In this document: positions 38,382 through 48,406 of the stretch, piece by piece | Layout of the letters: each line of letters begins with the position of its first letter | How positions within the stretch are numbered: the first letter of the stretch is position 1 | From: Steroidobacteraceae bacterium | GTDB lineage: Bacteria > Pseudomonadota > Gammaproteobacteria > Steroidobacterales > Steroidobacteraceae | DNA length: 64,000 nucleotides | Assembly: GCA_025458905.1 (NCBI GenBank) | Contig: JALORN010000021.1 | Location: 31,689 to 95,688, forward strand | Direction of reading: 5' to 3' | The notes under the pieces: model-generated | Databases searched by the model: none | Told to the model about the DNA's origin: nothing | Seen by the model: the letters and a program-made list of their open reading frames with translations, nothing else | Translations under genes and position numbers: made by a program

Positions 38382-39824
38382 TCAGTCGAGGGTGGACCGG
38401 ACGACCTTGCCGTCCTTGACGATCACGCGCAGCGAGCGCTGCGGGTCCTCGAGGACGCGGATGTCCTCGAGCGGATTGCCGTCGACCACGAGCAGGTCCG
38501 CCCAGGCCCCCGGCTCGATCACGCCGAGCTGCCCACCGGCGTAGGGATTGCGCGCGCCCGACAGCGCCAGCAGCTCGCCGTTGATCGAGGTCGCCTGCCG
38601 CAGGATCTCGAGCGACGTGAACCACGGCAGCCGCGCGCCGAACTCGCGCGACTCCCAGTCGAAGACCCGAGAGCCTCCGAAGACGTCCGTGCCGAAGGCG
38701 ATCTTGACCCCGTGCTTCTTCGCGAGCTTCATCATCCGGTCGAGGCCGGCCGAGACCATCCGCGACTTCTCGCGCTGCGCGAGCTGCGCCGCGGTCGGCG
38801 GCGGGCCCGCGGCCGACGGGGCGCCGCCGGCGAACACGCCGCCGAAGACGTAGGCCTGCGGCGAGAGGAACACGCCGCGCTCGGCGATCAGCTTCATCGT
38901 CGCCTCGTCGACCAGGTGCGCATGCTCGATGCTGCGCACGCCCGCTTCCACCGAGCGGCGGATCGCCGCGGGGGTGTAGGCATGCACCGCGACATAGGTG
39001 CCCCAGTCGGCGGCGGCCTGCACCGCGGCGCCCAACTCCTGCTCGAAGTACTGCACGCTGTCGATCGGGTCGTAAAGGGACGAGATGCCGCCGCCCGCGG
39101 CGAGCTTGATTTGCGACGCCCCGGCCCGCAGCTGCTCGCGCACTGCGGCCGCCACCTCGTCCGGCCCGTCGGCGATCAGCCCGTAGCCGAGCCGCTCGGT
39201 GACGTCGAGCTCGCCGGTCCAGCGCCGTGGCGTGCCGCTGCGCCCGCGGAAGTCGCCGTGCCCGCTGGTCTGGCTGACCATCGCGCCCGAGGGGAAGATC
39301 CGCGGCCCCTCGATCACGCCTTCGTCTATCGCCTGCTTCAGCCCGAACGAGGGCCCGGCCATGTCGCGGATCGTCGTGAAGCCGCGCAGCAGCATGCGTC
39401 GCGCCTCGACCGTGCTGCGCGACGCGACGTAGTTCGGGTCGTTGTCTCGCAGCTGCGCGATCGGCACCGCGATCGTCGGGTGGACGTGTGCGTCGATGAG
39501 GCCGGGGATCACGATGCGGTTGCCGGCATCGATGACGCGCGGGGCGCCCGTCGCGGCGCCGGGCGTGGCCGCCACGACGGGCGCCCCGATGCCCCCCGCC
39601 GTGCGGATCTCGACGACCTTGCCGGCCGCGATCAAGATCTCGGCGTTCTCGCGCAGCTGGGCGCTGCGGCCATCGAAGACCCGTGCGCGCGCGATCACGA
39701 GGTCCGGCTCCGCGGCGACGGCCGCGGTGGTCACGGCGCACCCGCCGGTCGCGAGCGCGAGCGCGGTGCATCCCAACGAGTGCGCCAGGCGACGCGCTCT
39801 CCGCAACGGACGTCGAACCAGCAC
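38382..39824 (-). CDS. Secreted metal-dependent amidohydrolase (imidazolonepropionase/prolidase-like)
   Basis: The 480-residue protein has an export signal with a possible lipobox (ATGGC) and the amidohydrolase metal motifs: DAHVHP, the Lys in QIKLAAGGG, AVHAYT, IEHAHL and the Asp in FGTDVFGG. This matches the Xaa-Pro dipeptidase/organophosphate-hydrolase branch that cleaves peptides or cyclic amides. The substrate cannot be read. It is transcribed towards the carboxylesterase, with a gap of 30 bp. Confidence 0.92.
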   Translation of the reverse strand: MLVRRPLRRARRLAHSLGCTALALATGGCAVTTAAVAAEPDLVIARARVFDGRSAQLRENAEILIAAGKVVEIRTAGGIGAPVVAATPGAATGAPRVIDAGNRIVIPGLIDAHVHPTIAVPIAQLRDNDPNYVASRSTVEARRMLLRGFTTIRDMAGPSFGLKQAIDEGVIEGPRIFPSGAMVSQTSGHGDFRGRSGTPRRWTGELDVTERLGYGLIADGPDEVAAAVREQLRAGASQIKLAAGGGISSLYDPIDSVQYFEQELGAAVQAAADWGTYVAVHAYTPAAIRRSVEAGVRSIEHAHLVDEATMKLIAERGVFLSPQAYVFGGVFAGGAPSAAGPPPTAAQLAQREKSRMVSAGLDRMMKLAKKHGVKIAFGTDVFGGSRVFDWESREFGARLPWFTSLEILRQATSINGELLALSGARNPYAGGQLGVIEPGAWADLLVVDGNPLEDIRVLEDPQRSLRVIVKDGKVVRSTLD

Positions 39825-39931
39825 GGCTTCCTCCCCGGGGCGCCTCGCGCGTCGCGGGCCCGGTCAGGCGGGAATCGCGAGCCGCGACCCGGGCAGCATG
39901 CGATCGGCCGACGGACGCCCGCGGGTGCGCT

Positions 39932-41122
39932 TCAAAGCACCTCGAACAGCCCGGCGGCGCCCATGCCGCCGCCGACGCACATCGTCACCACGACGTACTT
40001 CGCGCCGACCCGCTTGCCGGCGAGCAGCGCATGGCCGACGAGGCGCTGGCCGCTCATGCCGTAAGGATGGCCGATCGCGATCGCGCCGCCGTCGACGTTG
40101 AGCCGCTCGTCGGGGATGCCGAGCGTGTCGCGGCAGTAGATCACCTGCACCGCGAACGCCTCGTTGAGCTCCCAGAGGCCGATGTCGTCGACCGTCATCC
40201 CGGCGCGCTTCAGCAGCTTCGGCACCGCGAACACCGGGCCGATGCCCATCTCGTCGGGCTCGCAGCCGGCGACCGCGAAGCCGCGGTAGACGCCGAGCGG
40301 CGCGAGCCTGCGCCGCGCGGCCTCGGCGGCGCTCATCACCACGCAGGCGCCGGCGCCGTCGGAGAACTGGCTGGCGTTGCCCGCGGCCACCGTGCCGCCG
40401 GGCTGCGCGGGCTTGATCTTCGCGATCGCCTCGACCGTCGTACCCTCGCGCAGGCCCTCGTCGCGATCCAGCACCACCTGCTTCGTGTAGAGGCGGTTGG
40501 TGTCCTTCTCGATGCCCGCCTTGGTCACCGGGATCGGCGCGATCTCGGCGGTGAAGTGCCCGGCGAGCTGCGCGGCGCAGGCGCGCTGCTGGCTGCGCGC
40601 GCCGTACTCGTCCTGGCGCTCGCGGCCGATCGAGTAGCGCGCCGCGACGGTCTCGGCGGTGCGCAGCATCGGCCAGTAGATCTCGGGCTTGAGCGCCTCG
40701 AGCTTGGGGTCGATGAACATGTGCTGGTTCATCTCCTGCTGCACGCAGGAGATCGACTCGAGGCCGCCGGCGACGTAGATGTCGCCCTCCCCCGCCTGGA
40801 TGCGCTGCGCCGCCATCGCGATGGTCTGCAGGCCCGAGGAACAGAAGCGGTTCACGGTCACGCCCGGCACGGTGGCCGGGCAGCCCGCCATGATCGCGGC
40901 CTGGCGAGCGACGTTCCAGCCGGTCGCGCCCTCGGGGTTCGCGCAGCCCATCAGCACGTCCTCGACCGCCGCCGGCTCGACGCCGGCGCGCTCGAGCGCA
41001 GCCTTCACCACGTGCCCGCCCATCGTGGCGCCGTGGGTCATGTTGAGCGCGCCCTTCCAGCTCTTGGCGAGCGGGGTGCGCGCCGTGGAGACGATGACCG
41101 CGTCGTCGTTGCGTCGGCTCAT
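39932..41122 (-). CDS. Acetyl-CoA acyltransferase (FadA/thiolase)
   Basis: The 396-residue thiolase has the nucleophilic Cys94 in [10 protein letters not shown], His352 in [10 protein letters not shown] and Cys382 in TMCVGGGMG. It catalyses the last step of beta-oxidation, releasing acetyl-CoA from 3-ketoacyl-CoA. Its ATG overlaps the TGA of the FadB-like gene by 4 bp, so the two subunits should be made together. Confidence 0.96.
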   Translation of the reverse strand: MSRRNDDAVIVSTARTPLAKSWKGALNMTHGATMGGHVVKAALERAGVEPAAVEDVLMGCANPEGATGWNVARQAAIMAGCPATVPGVTVNRFCSSGLQTIAMAAQRIQAGEGDIYVAGGLESISCVQQEMNQHMFIDPKLEALKPEIYWPMLRTAETVAARYSIGRERQDEYGARSQQRACAAQLAGHFTAEIAPIPVTKAGIEKDTNRLYTKQVVLDRDEGLREGTTVEAIAKIKPAQPGGTVAAGNASQFSDGAGACVVMSAAEAARRRLAPLGVYRGFAVAGCEPDEMGIGPVFAVPKLLKRAGMTVDDIGLWELNEAFAVQVIYCRDTLGIPDERLNVDGGAIAIGHPYGMSGQRLVGHALLAGKRVGAKYVVVTMCVGGGMGAAGLFEVL

Positions 41123-43236
41123 GCGGCACCTCCGTTGAACGAGCCGCCCTCGGCGGCGAGCCTGGCGAGCAGCGGCGCCGGCGTCCAGAACCCCGGGATG
41201 TCCCTGGGGTTCGACGCGAGCTTCCGGATGCGCCGCGCCACCTCGTAGAGGCCGACGCTGTCGGCGTACTGCATCGGGCCACCGCGCCAGACCGGGAAGC
41301 CGTAGCCGGTGAGGTAGACGAGATCGATGTCGGAGGCGCGCTGCGCGATCCGCTCCTCGAGGATCCGCGCGCCCTCGTTGACCAGCGAGTACACCAGCCG
41401 GTCGACGATCTCCTCCTTCGGGATCCGGCGCGTGGCCGTGCCCGCCGCGGCGCGCTCGTCGGCCACCAGCTTCTCCACGACCGGCGACGGATGCGCGTTG
41501 CGGTCACCCGGGCGGTAGTCGTACCAGCCGGCGCCGCTCTTCTGGCCGTTGCGTCCCATCTCGACCAGCTTGTCGGCGATCACCGCCCTGGCCTTCAGCT
41601 TGCCTTCCGCGTACTGGCGCTGGCGGATGTGGTAGCTGATGTCGTTGCCGGCGAGGTCGCTCATCCGGAACGGGCCCATCGCGAAGCCGAAGCCCTCGAT
41701 CGCCGCGTCGATCTCCTGCGGGCTCGCGCCCTCGTCGAGCATCTGCAGCGACTGCGCGAAGTACTGGTTGATCATCCGGTTGCCGATGAAGCCGTCGCAG
41801 ACGCCCGAGACCACCGCGGTCTTGCGGATCGCCTTGGCGAGCGCCATCGCGGTCGCGAGCACCTCGGGCGCCGTCTTCGCGCCGCGCACCACCTCGAGCA
41901 GCTTCATCACGTTGGCCGGGCTGAAGAAGTGCAGCCCGACGACGTCCTGCGGACGCTGCGTGAACGCGGCGATCCGGTCGACGTCGAGCGTCGAGGTGTT
42001 GGTCGCGAGGATCGCGCCCGGCTTCATCGTGGCATCGAGCTGGCGGAACACCTTCTCCTTGACGCCCATGTCCTCGAACACCGCCTCGATCACGAGGTCG
42101 GCGCCGCCGATGTCGGCGTAGGCCAGCGTGGGCTTCAGCAGCGCCATCCGCGACTCGGCCTTGGCCTGGTCCATGCGGCCCTTCTTCACCTGGCCGAGGT
42201 AGACGTCGCGCACGCGACCGACGCCGCGGTCGAGCGCCTCCTGCGCCACCTCCAGCATGAAGGTCGGGATGCCGGCGTTGAGGAAGTTGACCGCGATGCC
42301 CGCGCCCATGGTGCCGCCGCCGATGATCGCGACCGACTTCACCTCGCGCACCGGCGTCTTCGAGGGCAGGCCGTCGACGCGCTGCGCCGCACGCTCGGCG
42401 AAGAAGATGTGGCGCAGCGCCTTCGACACCGGCGAGGCCATCAGCGGCTCGAACAGGCGCCGCTCCTCCGCCATGCCCGCGTCGAACGGCAGCCTGGCCG
42501 CCGCCTGCACCGCGTCGATGATCGCGAGCGGCGCCGGGTATTCCTTGAACGCCGCGCGCACGCTGTTGCGCGCGAACTGCAGCAGCGCCTCGAGGTTCGG
42601 CTCCCGCACCTTCCGGTCTCGCGCGCGCGGCAGCGGCTTCGAGGCATCGGCGCGCCGCGCCGCCACCACCTCGGCGGCGAAGGCCACTGCCGCCACGCGC
42701 AGGTCCGTCTCGACCAGCCGGTCGATGAGCGGCGACTTCGCGAACAGCGTCGCCGGCAGCGGCTCGCCCGAGAGCATCACGTTGAGCGCGCCCTCGACGC
42801 CGAGCAGCCGCGGCAGGCGCTGCGTGCCGCCTGCGCCCGGGATGATGCCGAGCTTGACCTCGGGCAGCCCGAGCTTCGCGCCCGCGTGCACCACCCGGTA
42901 GTGGCAGGCCATCGCGAGCTCGAGCCCACCGCCGAGCGCGACGCCCTCGACCGCAGCCACGACCGGCTTGGGCGAGTCGTCGAGCACCGCCATCACGTCG
43001 AGGATGTGCGGCTCGCGCCACATGCCGCTGCCGCTGAACTCCTTGATGTCGGCGCCCGCGCAGAAGGTGCCGTTGGCGCCGATGAGCACCAGCGCCGCGG
43101 CCGCCTCGTCGGCGATGGCGCGCTCGATCGCGGCGATCAGCTCGATGCGCAGTGCATGGCTCAGGCTGTTGACGGGCGGCAGCTGGAACGCCAGCACGGC
43201 GACGCCGTCGCTGACGGAGTACTCGACGTGTCCCAT
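41119..43236 (-). CDS. FadB/FadJ-like enoyl-CoA hydratase / 3-hydroxyacyl-CoA dehydrogenase
   Basis: The 705-residue bifunctional protein has an enoyl-CoA hydratase domain with the two catalytic glutamates, Glu106 in GGGLE and Glu126 in LPEVKLG, and a dehydrogenase half with [18 protein letters not shown] (301-318) and His436 in GLHFFSP. The start at 43236 follows a GAGGTGA site and begins the hydratase fold directly; a longer open frame upstream overlaps the GNAT gene. With the coupled thiolase it forms a beta-oxidation multienzyme set. Confidence 0.95.
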   Translation of the reverse strand: MGHVEYSVSDGVAVLAFQLPPVNSLSHALRIELIAAIERAIADEAAAALVLIGANGTFCAGADIKEFSGSGMWREPHILDVMAVLDDSPKPVVAAVEGVALGGGLELAMACHYRVVHAGAKLGLPEVKLGIIPGAGGTQRLPRLLGVEGALNVMLSGEPLPATLFAKSPLIDRLVETDLRVAAVAFAAEVVAARRADASKPLPRARDRKVREPNLEALLQFARNSVRAAFKEYPAPLAIIDAVQAAARLPFDAGMAEERRLFEPLMASPVSKALRHIFFAERAAQRVDGLPSKTPVREVKSVAIIGGGTMGAGIAVNFLNAGIPTFMLEVAQEALDRGVGRVRDVYLGQVKKGRMDQAKAESRMALLKPTLAYADIGGADLVIEAVFEDMGVKEKVFRQLDATMKPGAILATNTSTLDVDRIAAFTQRPQDVVGLHFFSPANVMKLLEVVRGAKTAPEVLATAMALAKAIRKTAVVSGVCDGFIGNRMINQYFAQSLQMLDEGASPQEIDAAIEGFGFAMGPFRMSDLAGNDISYHIRQRQYAEGKLKARAVIADKLVEMGRNGQKSGAGWYDYRPGDRNAHPSPVVEKLVADERAAAGTATRRIPKEEIVDRLVYSLVNEGARILEERIAQRASDIDLVYLTGYGFPVWRGGPMQYADSVGLYEVARRIRKLASNPRDIPGFWTPAPLLARLAAEGGSFNGGAA

Positions 43237-43291
43237 CGCTTCACCTCGGTGGATCGGTCGATTCTGGCACGGGTGCGGCAGTGCAGCAAAG

Positions 43292-43897
43292 TCAGCGGGC
43301 GCCGACGTCGAGCATCGCCGTGACCCGGCGCACTCCGGGCTCGCCGGGCAGCGGTGCGATCGCGAAGCCGAGGCCGCGTGCCAGCGCGAGCATCCCGGCG
43401 TTCTCCGCGAGCACCCGGCCGTGGATCGACTCGAGGCCGCCGCGGCGCGCTGCCGCGAGCAGTCGCCCCAGCAGGTGCCTGCCGAGGCCGCGGCGTTGCC
43501 ACGCGTCGGCCACCGCGATCGCGAACTCGGCACTGCGGCCCGTCGAGTCGACGACGTAGCGCGCGACCGCCACCTGCTCCTCGCGGCCCTGGCCGTCGCG
43601 CCCGAGCGCGACCAGTGCCAGCTCGCGCGCCGGATCGACGTGGGTGAAGCGCTCGACCTGCTGCGGCGCGAGCTCGCGCAGCGCGTTCATGAACCGCAGG
43701 CGACGCGAACGCGGCGAGAGCCGCCGCACGAACTCCGCCTCGAGGGGCGCATCCTCGGGACGGATGGGACGGATCCAGAGCGTCGTGCCATCGGACGCCG
43801 TCCACGGTCCCGCGAGCTCGCGCGCATCGGGCGGTACGTAGGTCAAGGCCGACACTGCCTCACGGTTGATCGCTCCCACGCGCACGGCGCAACCCAC
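43292..43897 (-). CDS. GNAT family N-acetyltransferase
   Basis: The 201-residue protein has WIRPIRPEDAPLEAEFVRRLSPRSRRLRFM near the N-terminus and the acetyl-CoA loop DAWQRRGLGRHLLGRLL (motif A R/Q-x-x-G-x-G). This arrangement resembles the GNAT domain attached to Pat-type acyl-CoA synthetases, here stand-alone, so protein-lysine acetylation is one possibility. It lies 55 bp upstream of the beta-oxidation pair in the same direction. Confidence 0.87.
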   Translation of the reverse strand: MGCAVRVGAINREAVSALTYVPPDARELAGPWTASDGTTLWIRPIRPEDAPLEAEFVRRLSPRSRRLRFMNALRELAPQQVERFTHVDPARELALVALGRDGQGREEQVAVARYVVDSTGRSAEFAIAVADAWQRRGLGRHLLGRLLAAARRGGLESIHGRVLAENAGMLALARGLGFAIAPLPGEPGVRRVTAMLDVGAR

Positions 43898-43930
43898 TTA
43901 CATTGTGCAACGGTACTGTGGGGAGGACCG

Positions 43931-45130
43931 ATGGAGCCAGCCGCCTGCACCGCCGTCATCGTGGCGATGCTCTCCTGCTCAGGCGACGCGGACGCCGGCG
44001 CGCGCCGGCGCCTCGCAGCGGCGCAGACGGTGGAGCGCGCCGCGCCCCTCGCCGGCGCCGGAGACGGCAACGGCAATGGCGGCGGCGGCGAGACGCGCGC
44101 GCCAGCCGGCCGCGCCCGCTACTACGGGCTGCTGCGCGCCCGCGACCTGACGTTCTTCAGCCTGCCCCATCTCGACATGCGCCCTGCACATGCGGTTGCG
44201 GTCGGCCCGGGCGGCTGGGGCCTCGAGGCGCAGGCGGGCTACCAGAACACCTGGTCGCTGAGCCGCGAGGTGGAGCGCTACCTGGTCGGCCTGCCCGGCC
44301 GGCGCGAGCTCGGGCCGCAGGAGCTCGCCGCCATCCTGGCACTGCCGGGCGAGAACTACCTGATCGACGCCGAGATCGGGCTGCTCGACGTGACGGCGCA
44401 CTACAAGCTGAGCGGCCACTGGGGGGTCTACGCGATCGCGAGCGCCGTCAGCTTCAGCGGCGGTGTCGGCGACGGGACCATCGAGCGCTTCCACGACCGC
44501 TTCGGCTTCAGCAGCTTCGGTCGCAAGGCGCTGTCGCGCAGCCGCGTGAACGTGGTGCTCGACCTGCGCGACGCGCAGCGCGTGTCGCTCGGGTCACCGA
44601 CGCGGGGCGGCATGCTCGACCCGACGATCGGGCTGCGCTACAGCGGCCTGCGGCTGCCGGAGCGCTGGAACCTGGTGCTGGAGGCGGCCGTCAAGCTGCC
44701 GGTGAACGGCCGGCGCGAGTTCCTGTCGACCGGCGACGCCGAACCCGGGCTGCAGGCCACCCTGCAGTACTTCGGCGACCGGCACGCGCTCTATGCCGCG
44801 GTCTCGGCGGTGCGCTACGGCGCGGACGACATCCTGCCCGGCAACTCGCGCCGCACGGTGCCGACCGCGGTGCTCGGCGTCGAGTACCGCTGGAGCGAGC
44901 GCACCCACTGGCTGCTGCAGGCCTACGCCAGCCGGCCGTGGCGCTCCCGCCGCGAGACGGACCTCACCGATCTGACGCGGACCAAGTACCAGGCGAGCCT
45001 CGGCGTGTATCGTGCGTTCGGGAGTACCCTGCTGTCGTTCGCGGTCACCGAGAACTTGCAGAACCTCAACAACACGCCGGACATCGGGCTGCAGCTCGGG
45101 CTCGCCTGGGTGCCGACGCTGCGGGATTGA
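43931..45130 (+). CDS. DUF3187 outer-membrane protein
   Basis: The 399-residue protein has a signal-like N-terminus (CTAVIVAMLSCSGDADA), a Gly/Asn-rich linker, then YYGLLRARDLTFFSLPHLDMRPAHAVAVG, the DUF3187 start. The rest alternates beta strands as in a barrel. Function is unknown. GGGAGG precedes the ATG at 43931. It shares a 33-bp divergent gap with the GNAT gene and is followed by another barrel-like gene. Confidence 0.85.
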   Translation: MEPAACTAVIVAMLSCSGDADAGARRRLAAAQTVERAAPLAGAGDGNGNGGGGETRAPAGRARYYGLLRARDLTFFSLPHLDMRPAHAVAVGPGGWGLEAQAGYQNTWSLSREVERYLVGLPGRRELGPQELAAILALPGENYLIDAEIGLLDVTAHYKLSGHWGVYAIASAVSFSGGVGDGTIERFHDRFGFSSFGRKALSRSRVNVVLDLRDAQRVSLGSPTRGGMLDPTIGLRYSGLRLPERWNLVLEAAVKLPVNGRREFLSTGDAEPGLQATLQYFGDRHALYAAVSAVRYGADDILPGNSRRTVPTAVLGVEYRWSERTHWLLQAYASRPWRSRRETDLTDLTRTKYQASLGVYRAFGSTLLSFAVTENLQNLNNTPDIGLQLGLAWVPTLRD

Positions 45131-45132
45131 GC

Positions 45133-46269
45133 GTGCGCACGCTGCCGCGCGCCTGGCCCCTGCTGGCGGTGTCCGCGCTGCTGCCCGGCATGCCGCCGGC
45201 TGCGCACGCGCAGTCCGGCACCGAGCGCTTCGGCCCATCGGTGCTCAGCACCGCCGAGATACGCGAGGAAGCGGCGCGCCGCCCGCCGCCGCTCGACTTC
45301 GGGCAGCGGCTCGACCGCACCCACGACTGGCTGTACGTGAACGCGCAGCGGCTGGTCGAGGACACCGACCGGCGCTTCGCGCCCCCGGACGCCGAGCTGC
45401 TGGCGGTGCCGGCGACGCCGTTTCGCCTCGGCGTGATCACCCAGACGATCGACCGGCCGGACGGCGTGAAGTTCGGGCTCGACCTGAACCTCGACGTGTC
45501 GCTGAACCTGCCGAACATCGAGCGCCGGCTACGGTTGTTCGTCACCTCCGACGACGTCGCCGAGTCGCCGGACCTGTCGGACGATCGCGGCGAAGTGCGC
45601 GCCGGCCTGCGCTTCAGCCCCTACGGGAACTTCGACTTCGACGTCGGCGTGCGGGCCGACGTGCCGCCGATCGCGTTCGCGTCGCTGCGCTGGGCGAAGT
45701 ACCAGCCAATCGGCCTCTGGGACGTGTTCCCGTTCGCCAAGCTGTTCGCCGAGACCGGCGAGGGCGTCGGCGCCTCGGGCGGCTTCACCGTCGACCGGCG
45801 CGTCGGCCGCGCGACGATCCTGCGCAGCTCGACCTTCGCCAAGTGGCGCAACGACCGCGATGCCACGGAGTGGACCCAGGCCTTCCTGGTGGCGCGCGCC
45901 GGCGAGCTGCTGCTGCCCGAGCGCTACGGCCGCCTGGTGCGCAACCTCGACTTCGCCCGCGGCTACGGCCTGCAGCTGCTCGCGACCGGCGAGCGCCGCA
46001 ACCGCGTCGAGTACTACGAGGCGGCGGTGTTCTTCAAGCGCCCGCTGCGGCAGCGCTGGCTCTATGGATACATCGAGCCGCTGGTGCGCTGGGACCGCCG
46101 CTACGGCTGGGACGCCGATCCCGGCATCCGCATCGGCTTCGACGCGCTGTTCTGGGACCTTTCGCGCAGCATGCCCGCGACCGCCGTCGAACCCATCCTG
46201 CTGCGCCCGGCCGATGACCGGCCCGACCCGGAAGCCGAGGACGAGCCCGGGCCACCGCGGCCGCGCTGA
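45133..46269 (+). CDS. Predicted outer-membrane beta-barrel protein, unassigned
   Basis: The 378-residue protein has a signal peptide ending AAHAQ. The mature part has alternating hydrophobic strands (FRLGVITQTIDRPDGVKFGLDLNLDVSLNL; ERRLRLFVTSDDVAES; LYGYIEPLVRWDRRYGWDADPGIRIGFDALFWD), typical of a barrel. I do not recognise the family. A TTG at 45127 overlapping the preceding stop is an alternative start; I use GTG at 45133, which gives the cleaner signal peptide. It is probably co-transcribed with the DUF3187 gene and converges on DUF502 with a gap of 5 bp. Confidence 0.78.
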   Translation: MRTLPRAWPLLAVSALLPGMPPAAHAQSGTERFGPSVLSTAEIREEAARRPPPLDFGQRLDRTHDWLYVNAQRLVEDTDRRFAPPDAELLAVPATPFRLGVITQTIDRPDGVKFGLDLNLDVSLNLPNIERRLRLFVTSDDVAESPDLSDDRGEVRAGLRFSPYGNFDFDVGVRADVPPIAFASLRWAKYQPIGLWDVFPFAKLFAETGEGVGASGGFTVDRRVGRATILRSSTFAKWRNDRDATEWTQAFLVARAGELLLPERYGRLVRNLDFARGYGLQLLATGERRNRVEYYEAAVFFKRPLRQRWLYGYIEPLVRWDRRYGWDADPGIRIGFDALFWDLSRSMPATAVEPILLRPADDRPDPEAEDEPGPPRPR

Positions 46270-46274
46270 GCGCC

Positions 46275-46868
46275 TCAGGCCCCCTGCAGCCCGCCGGTGA
46301 TCACGATGCGCATCGCCTGCTCGACCGTCAGGTCGGTCGCCTCGATCTGGTCCCGCGGCAGGTAGACCGTGTAGCCGCCGATCTGGTAGCTCATCGGCAA
46401 GTACACCGCGACCAGCTCGCCGCCACCGCGCTCGAGGCCGGGGACGACGGCGCTCTCCTGCGTCACGAAGCCGATCACGCGCCCTGGCCCGAACCGCACC
46501 ATCACCACCCGCTCGAGCTCGCGCTTGCGGTCCTTGGTGTTGACGAGCGCCGTGAGGTCGCGGATCGACGCATATACGGTCTTGACCACCGGCACGCGCA
46601 GCAGCAGCGACTCGCCGAGCCCGAGCACGCGGCGCACGAGGTAGGCGTTGACCAGCAGGCCCACGACCAGCAGCAGCAGGAAGCCCGCCACCAGGCCCAT
46701 GCCGGGCCGGTACACACCCGGCGGCAGCAGCCATTTCAGCGGCCCCGAGAGCAGCGTCTCGGTGGTGATGCCGAGCCAGTAGACGACGTAGATCGTCAGC
46801 CCGATCGGCAGGATCGCAACCAGGCCTTTGAGCAGCACGCGGCCGAGCCGCTTCAGGGGCGTGTTCAT
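46275..46868 (-). CDS. DUF502 family membrane protein
   Basis: The 197-residue protein matches DUF502: KGLVAILPIGLTIYVVYWL (helix 1), GMGLVAGFLLLLVVGLLVNAYLVRR (helix 2), PVVKTVYASIRDLTALV, and a C-terminal cytoplasmic domain with FVTQESAVV, VAVYLPMSYQIGGYTVYLPRDQI. The family is widespread in Proteobacteria and plant mitochondria/ER (COV-like) with no known enzymatic role. Confidence 0.92.
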   Translation of the reverse strand: MNTPLKRLGRVLLKGLVAILPIGLTIYVVYWLGITTETLLSGPLKWLLPPGVYRPGMGLVAGFLLLLVVGLLVNAYLVRRVLGLGESLLLRVPVVKTVYASIRDLTALVNTKDRKRELERVVMVRFGPGRVIGFVTQESAVVPGLERGGGELVAVYLPMSYQIGGYTVYLPRDQIEATDLTVEQAMRIVITGGLQGA

Positions 46869-46977
46869 CGACCGGCATCATAGCGGACGCCCCGCGGCAC
46901 ACGGGCCGGATGGCCCCGCGCAGCCGCGGGCCGCAGCTCGCGCCCGACCGGCGCGCCTGCCGGCCAGGCGCGCCGGC

Positions 46978-47532
46978 TCAGCCCTGAGGCAGCGCCGAGT
47001 CGTGCGCAGCGGCCCCCGGCAGGCGACGCGGCAGCGCGCCCTGCGACAGCGTCCCTTCGGCGCGGCTGCGGCGCAGCTGCTCGCCGAGGTCGAAGAGGTT
47101 GAGCCGCGACGCCGCGACGTGCTTGAACACGCCCTCGAGCTCGCCCTGGGCATGGCGCAGCATGAAGTCGCCGAGCACGCGCACCGCCGAGTCGCGCTGG
47201 TTGTTGCGCGGGTCGGACTGCTCGATCGCCTCGACCAGTTCCAGGGCCTTCGTCTGGCCGGCCTGCATCTCGCGCAGCAGGCCCGCGTCGGCCACGGCCC
47301 CCTCGACGGCGCGCACGAACGCGTCCTCGAGGGCGAGGTACTCGCGGGTCCGCCGGCAGACCTCGATCGCGACCTCGTCCTTGTGGCGCCGAGCCTCCAG
47401 GTCGTCGGCGTGCGAGACGTCCCAGTACTCGGCGACCACGCCGTCCACGGCCGCCAGGTCGACCTTCAAGAGGCTGACGGCATCGACCGGCTCGCCGCCG
47501 GGCTGCTGGACGTCGGTCTCGGGCCAGGGCAT
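46978..47532 (-). CDS. Haemerythrin-like four-helix protein with lost metal ligands
   Basis: The 184-residue protein is all helical. It has the layout of haemerythrin/HHE proteins (LLKVDLAAVDGVVAEYWD, VAIEVCRRTREYLALEDAFVRAV, LLREMQAGQTKALELVEAI, VLGDFMLRHAQGELEGVF). The usual iron ligands are mostly replaced: the first DH is VD, the second His is Tyr, and the HxxxE positions are changed. One His-Glu pair remains in RHAQGELE. The resemblance is in pattern only and needs a structure-based check. Confidence 0.6.
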   Translation of the reverse strand: MPWPETDVQQPGGEPVDAVSLLKVDLAAVDGVVAEYWDVSHADDLEARRHKDEVAIEVCRRTREYLALEDAFVRAVEGAVADAGLLREMQAGQTKALELVEAIEQSDPRNNQRDSAVRVLGDFMLRHAQGELEGVFKHVAASRLNLFDLGEQLRRSRAEGTLSQGALPRRLPGAAAHDSALPQG

Positions 47533-47626
47533 CGCGCCACCTCGTTCGCGTCAGGTGCATCCATGGTCCACGCGCGCCACGTCGACGCTAACCCCCTGCG
47601 CGGCAGTGTGTGGCGTCGGCGCCGGC

Positions 47627-48196
47627 CTACGGCGCGGCACGGCCCGACACGGCGAGGCGGCCGCCGGCGTCGCGGCGCGTCACGAAGCGTGCGGCGTCCC
47701 GCGCGAAGCACGGCGGCTGCAGCGTCGTGAAGTCGCCGTCGGCACGCATCCGCTCGACGAAGCCGAGCACCTTGCGCCCGTCGCTGAACGCCAGCACGAA
47801 GCGGTCGTCGCGCCGCGCGACGTCGCTGCGACGGCCGAGCTCCCAGGGGAAGCCGAGCAACTCGGCGGCGCGCGCATCCGAGGTCCCGGGACCGAGCACG
47901 CAGGCGCGCGTCCAGTTCGCGGGACCCACCTGGGCCAGGTCGAGCGTCGGCGTGCTGCCCTGGCGCAGTTGGTGGTCGAGCTGGGCGCCGATGAAGGCGT
48001 CCGACTGCGAGCAGGCCGCGAGCCCGAGCCCGAGCCCGAGGGCGAGGGCCGAGGCGAGAGCGAGCGCGGTGTACCGGCCCGCACCCGCGGGCGGGCGGCC
48101 GGACGGCCGCTGACCCGGCAGCGCACGATTCTCCTGTCTGCCAGGACCGTCCCCGCGGCCCCTGCACGGTCCCGGTCCGGCGCCCGATGACTTCAT
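47627..48196 (-). CDS. Predicted lipoprotein, unassigned
   Basis: The 189-residue protein has a long, Gly/Arg/Pro-rich N-terminus (about 40 residues) before a hydrophobic signal (ALALASALALGLGLGLAAC) with lipobox LAAC. The mature domain (DAFIGAQLDHQLRQG, WTRACVLGPGTSD, FVLAFSDGRKVLGFVERM, PPCFARDAARFV) has two cysteines. The start has a good AGAGGGG site. The family is unknown to me. It is divergent from methyltransferase 2. Confidence 0.72.
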   Translation of the reverse strand: MKSSGAGPGPCRGRGDGPGRQENRALPGQRPSGRPPAGAGRYTALALASALALGLGLGLAACSQSDAFIGAQLDHQLRQGSTPTLDLAQVGPANWTRACVLGPGTSDARAAELLGFPWELGRRSDVARRDDRFVLAFSDGRKVLGFVERMRADGDFTTLQPPCFARDAARFVTRRDAGGRLAVSGRAAP

Positions 48197-48215
48197 CCCC
48201 ACCCCTCTGTATGCT
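48187..48215 (+). promoter_or_regulatory. Candidate sigma-70 promoter for methyltransferase 2
   Basis: ATGACT (48187-48192; 4 of 6 to TTGACA) and TATGCT (48210-48215; 4 of 6 to TATAAT) are separated by 17 bp. Transcription would start near 48222 and leave a leader of about 185 nt before the ATG at 48407. The element overlaps the start of the divergent lipoprotein gene. This is inference from consensus only. Confidence 0.35.
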
Positions 48216-48406
48216 CACGTGTGCAAAATCGCCTTCGGCGGCCGCCCCGACAGCCGCGCCGTACCCGGCCACGCTGCCTTGCCCGGTCTGCGGCCGGTGG
48301 CCTGCCGGTGGCTGAAACCACGGTAAACCCCGACGCCACGCCCCGAGGCCCGCAGGGTATCTTGGCCAGCGTCGCCGAGGCGAACACGGTTCCACAGGAG
48401 CGTCCC

